Assembly: GCA_022360735.1 (NCBI GenBank)
Contig: JAKSCF010000043.1
Location: 1-9,138 of the forward strand
Direction of reading: 5' to 3'
DNA length: 9,138 nt
Source: Clostridia bacterium
GTDB lineage: Bacteria > Bacillota_A > Clostridia > Peptostreptococcales > JAAYPU01
A program made the position numbers and the translations under genes. Of this stretch, positions 6,929 to 9,138 are shown in pieces. A model generated the notes under the pieces. The model was not told the DNA's origin. It saw only the letters and a program-made list of their open reading frames with translations, and made no database searches. Within the stretch, counting starts at the first letter, position 1. Each line of letters begins with the position of its first letter.

Positions 6929-7666
6929 ATGCTGAAGTCACCTGCATATGCAAAAATATATGATGTATTGAAAAGGGAAATCATGGAAGGCGAGCTTGCT
7001 ATTGGAGAGCTGCTGCCCCCTGAGCCGGAACTCGAGAAAAGATTTAATGTAAGCCGTACCACTATCAGGCGAGCAGTAGAGCTCTTATCCCGAGACGGCT
7101 TTGTTCAAGCACAACAAGGTCGTGGCACACATGTGTTGGACTACAAAACGAAGCAAAATTTAAATACGGTTACTTCGATTTCTGAAACCTTGAGAAGTAA
7201 AGGTTATGAGGTAAAACCAAAGAGCATGTATATAGACATTGTGCCGGCTTCTGCACATATTGCAGAAGATTTAAAAATCAAAGAAGGAGAAATGGTAGCC
7301 AGAGTGCAGAGAATTCAATTAGCAGATGGGTAGCCTATTGCTATAATGAAAAATTATATTCCTGCAGTAATGGTACCCAGTATTGAGAACTATGCTGACA
7401 GCATAGTTTCTCTATATAAATTTTTAGAAGAAAGATATAATTTGGTGATTGAATCGGCTTATGATAGAATTTCAGCGCGTACTGCTGACTTTTCTGAAGC
7501 ACAAATGCTTGAAGTGTCAGTAGGCATTGCGTTGCTTTATATGCGTCGAATTAGCTATGAAAAGAGCGGAAGACCTATCTCTGCTGATTATCTCAAAATT
7601 ATTGGAGATAAATATGAACTTGAAACTAATATGTGGGGACGGGATAAAAATTCATTCTCTGAGTAA
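6929..7666 (+). pseudogene. GntR/HutC-type transcriptional regulator interrupted by an in-frame TAG
   Basis: Read through one TAG at 7331-7333 (codon 135), the frame encodes about 244 residues, the normal length of a HutC-subfamily regulator. Residues about 5-70 are the GntR winged helix-turn-helix (PPEPELEKRFNVSRTTIRRAVELL). From about residue 92 to the end is a UTRA effector domain. The stop lies within RIQLADG-stop-PIAIMKNYIP, where relatives carry K, E or similar, and the sequence continues in the same frame. One base change (for example AAG or GAG to TAG) explains it. The first half (6929-7333, 134 residues) keeps the DNA-binding domain. The second half contains an ATG at 7346 but has no clear ribosome site. 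GGAGG at 6915-6919 precedes the start. TAG is an ordinary stop in three neighbouring genes, so decoding as an amino acid is unlikely. A sequencing error or a recent mutation are both possible. Confidence 0.8.
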
Positions 7667-7670
7667 TTAA

Positions 7671-7690
7671 ACGTTATTATGTTTTAAACC
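7671..7690. promoter_or_regulatory. Partial copy of the operator motif, site 2
   Basis: Just after the regulator stop codon, TAAACGTTATTATGTT (7668-7683) matches the left part of sites 1 and 3. Over the full 20-base alignment (7671-7690) it agrees with site 1 at 14 positions, the right arm being degenerate. It is not near a recognisable promoter and touches the terminator stem, so its role is uncertain. Confidence 0.35.
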
Positions 7691-7717
7691 TTTTGAGTAC
7701 GTTCAAAAGGTTTTTTT
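7686..7717 (+). terminator. Intrinsic terminator of the regulator gene
   Basis: An 11-bp perfect stem (7686-7696 with 7703-7713), a 6-base loop and a run of seven T (7711-7717), 19 bases after the stop codon. Confidence 0.92.
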
Positions 7718-7755
7718 ATGGGGAAAATATAAAATGATAAGAAAAAATAAAAAAA

Positions 7756-7789
7756 ATCAATACAAGTAATTCGTTGAAATATCAATACA
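7756..7789 (+). repeat. Direct repeat ATCAATACA, two copies 25 bases apart
   Basis: Exact 9-base copies at 7756-7764 and 7781-7789 lie in the AT-rich gap between the regulator terminator and the deoC promoter. They may be regulatory or accidental. Confidence 0.35.
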
Positions 7790-7836
7790 TTTAAAAAATA
7801 AACTGGTTTTGAGTAATTTTTAAATCGAAAAATTGT

Positions 7837-7866
7837 TTGACGCATTAAACATAATTACGTTATAAT
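7837..7866 (+). promoter_or_regulatory. Sigma-A-type promoter of the deoC-kinase operon
   Basis: TTGACG (7837-7842, 5 of 6) and a perfect TATAAT (7861-7866) are 18 bases apart, with the start codon 37 bases beyond the -10 box. The -10 box is covered by operator site 3. Confidence 0.8.
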
Positions 7867-7868
7867 GT
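7849..7868. promoter_or_regulatory. Candidate regulator operator, site 3 (deoC promoter)
   Basis: ACATAATTACGTTATAATGT is a near-palindrome centred between 7858 and 7859 and shares 17 of 20 bases with site 1. An overlapping perfect inverted repeat, CATAATTAC (7850-7858) with GTAATTATG (7867-7875), brackets the -10 box. Position over the promoter suggests repression. Confidence 0.65.
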
Positions 7869-7903
7869 AATTATGAAATTCACATATCAAAGGAGAAGTA
7901 AAA

Positions 7904-8605
7904 ATGGATTTGTTAAAGATTCCGCGAATGATAGACATTAGTGGTGTACGTACAGATGTAACATTAGATGAAATTAAACACATTGTGAATACGGCTAAAG
8001 AGCACCGGTTTATTTGTGCTTTTGCGATGCCTTGTTTTACAAGATTTTTGGTTAAGGAGTTAAAAGATGAGCCTGATATTATGGTCGGTGGTGTGGTGGG
8101 ATTCCCTTCCGGCGCAGATACAACTTTCACTAAAATGGCTGATGCAAAAGAAATGATTTCTTTTGGGGTGGATGAATTGGATATGGTGATTAATGTGGGT
8201 GCGTTGAAATCCAAAAAATATGATTTGGTTCGTGATGATATTCAAAAAATAGTAGAGTCAGCGAATGGCATTCCTGTAAAATCCATTTTGGAGGTAGCTT
8301 ATCTAACGGATTATGAAATAGCAAAGGCAAGTGAACTGGCGGTATCAGCAGGTGTGACTTTTGTAAAAACGGGCACAGGATGGGCTAATGATCCTACAAC
8401 CATCCATCACATTAAATTAATTAAATCCACTATCGGAGACGATGCATTTATAAAAGCTGCAGGGGGCGTAAGAACGCTGGATACTCTACTTGAAATGGCA
8501 GATGCCGGATGCAGCCGCTTTGGAATAGGACTCAACTCAGCCATTCAAATTGTAGAAGACGCTTATCAACGTTGTGGCAAGAAAGCATTAGTTGAAATGG
8601 CTTAA
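7904..8605 (+). CDS. deoC: Deoxyribose-phosphate aldolase family protein (DeoC/DERA)
   Basis: This 233-residue class I aldolase has the DERA core: GGVVGFPSGADTT (62-74), DELDMVINVGALKS (90-103, with Asp93 at the proton-relay position), VKSILEVAYL (125-134), FVKTGTGW with Schiff-base Lys155, and IKAAGGVRT with the second active-site Lys184. DERA reversibly splits 2-deoxyribose 5-phosphate into acetaldehyde and glyceraldehyde 3-phosphate in the cytoplasm. The N-terminus reads MIDISGVRTDVT rather than the usual IDHTLL, and the lysine loop is KTGTGW rather than KTSTGF. This suggests a divergent subfamily, perhaps with another phosphorylated substrate. AAAGGAG lies 8 bases before the ATG. The gene has its own promoter with operator site 3, and the sugar kinase follows 31 bases later. 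No nucleoside phosphorylase or phosphopentomutase is present in the window. Confidence 0.88.
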   Translation: MDLLKIPRMIDISGVRTDVTLDEIKHIVNTAKEHRFICAFAMPCFTRFLVKELKDEPDIMVGGVVGFPSGADTTFTKMADAKEMISFGVDELDMVINVGALKSKKYDLVRDDIQKIVESANGIPVKSILEVAYLTDYEIAKASELAVSAGVTFVKTGTGWANDPTTIHHIKLIKSTIGDDAFIKAAGGVRTLDTLLEMADAGCSRFGIGLNSAIQIVEDAYQRCGKKALVEMA

Positions 8606-8636
8606 TAATAAAAAACGATTAATGAGAGGTATGGTT

Positions 8637-9138
8637 ATGAAATATATTATTTCTTATGATCTAGGAACAGGTGGTACAAAAGCATCATTATTCAATGAGA
8701 ATGGAATATCTGTTGTTTCTGTTTTTGTTCCTTGTGACACTTTTTATCCTAAAAATGGGTTTCATGAACAACGGCCAGAAGATTGGTGGAATAATGTAGT
8801 GGTTTCCACAAAAGAAATGCTTTCAAAGATAAAAGTGGAGGTAGAAGACATTGTATCTCTTGCAGTTTCAGGGCATAGTTTAGGGGTAGTGCCCATTGGT
8901 TACGACGGAGAATTGTTGGCAGAATATGTTCCCATCTGGTCTGATTCCAGAGCGGGAGAACAAGCCCGAAAATTTTTCGAATCAGTAGAGGAAGAACAGT
9001 GGTATCTTACTACAGGGAATGGGTTTCCAGCCGGATTGTATTCTATCTTTAAGCTCATGTGGTATAAGCACCATTCTATAGATATGTATGAAAAAACCGA
9101 CAAGTTTATTGGGACAAAAGATTATATTAACTATTGCA
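8637..9138 (+). CDS. FGGY-family carbohydrate kinase, N-terminal part (3' end outside window)
   Basis: The frame stays open to the window edge (167 residues visible). It begins MKYIISYDLGTGGTKASLF, the ATP-phosphate-binding first strands of the FGGY fold (Asp8, GTGGTK 10-15). HEQRPEDWW (43-51), the SGHSLGVVP turn (78-86) and IWSDSRA (100-106) follow; in xylulokinase-like enzymes Asp103 and Arg105 lie at the sugar site. The enzyme should phosphorylate a sugar or polyol with ATP, but the exact substrate needs the missing C-terminal half. Start: GAGAGG (8624-8629) is 7 bases from ATG 8637 but only 1 base from the in-frame ATG 8631, so 8637 is preferred. It is 31 bases after deoC with no terminator between, so they are probably one operon. 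Confidence 0.88.
   Translation, partial: MKYIISYDLGTGGTKASLFNENGISVVSVFVPCDTFYPKNGFHEQRPEDWWNNVVVSTKEMLSKIKVEVEDIVSLAVSGHSLGVVPIGYDGELLAEYVPIWSDSRAGEQARKFFESVEEEQWYLTTGNGFPAGLYSIFKLMWYKHHSIDMYEKTDKFIGTKDYINYC

Noticed and set aside
7331..7333. TAG read as pyrrolysine or another amino acid
   Set aside because: TAG ends the MFS, amino acid permease and CmpB-like genes in this window, and no pyrrolysine genes or methylamine methyltransferases are present; a point mutation is simpler.
7855..8245. Open frames on the minus strand over the deoC gene
   Set aside because: They lie opposite a well-supported aldolase gene, have no family resemblance and are shadows of its codon pattern.
8900..9103. 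67-codon minus-strand open frame
   Set aside because: It lies opposite the FGGY kinase frame, which has clear family motifs; the minus frame has no recognisable domain.

Overview
The window reads as chromosomal DNA from a low-GC, endospore-forming Gram-positive anaerobe, most likely a clostridium of the Lachnospirales type. The evidence is the AT-rich base composition, strong AGGAGG-type ribosome sites, sigma-A-like promoters, a YaaH/SleL-type spore-cortex glycosidase, several LysM proteins and a CmpB-type membrane protein typical of Clostridia. No mobile element, CRISPR array, rRNA or tRNA was found.

Layout. (1) Positions 1-473: the 3' end of a major facilitator transporter. (2) 549-1934: an APC-family amino acid permease, followed by a strong hairpin that can end transcription from both sides. 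(3) 2013-3266 (minus) and 3513-4928 (plus): two divergent LysM genes. One is a secreted protein with four LysM repeats and an unassigned C-terminal domain. The other has three LysM repeats and a GH18 domain of the spore-cortex type. Their shared 246-base gap holds an inverted repeat and a possible sigma-H promoter. (4) 5155-5607: a universal stress protein with its own promoter and a folded 5' leader that resembles a riboswitch but that I could not assign. (5) About 5873-6739: a CmpB-like (PF06541) membrane protein whose conserved N-terminus starts upstream of the first ATG, so the start appears to be non-AUG. (6) 6929-7666: a GntR/HutC-type regulator interrupted by one in-frame TAG. (7) 7904 to the window end: a deoC-like aldolase followed 31 bases later by an FGGY sugar kinase that runs off the edge.

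How the parts work together. Regions 6 and 7 look like one catabolic locus: a regulator, an aldolase and a sugar kinase. A 20-base palindromic motif lies over the -10 box of both the regulator and deoC promoters with the same geometry (17 of 20 bases identical). A third, partial copy lies just after the regulator gene. This fits an autoregulated repressor that also controls the aldolase-kinase operon, but its effector-binding domain is cut by the stop codon, so control may be altered in this strain. The two LysM genes probably act on the cell wall or spore cortex. The remaining genes appear to be independent units, each with its own promoter or terminator.
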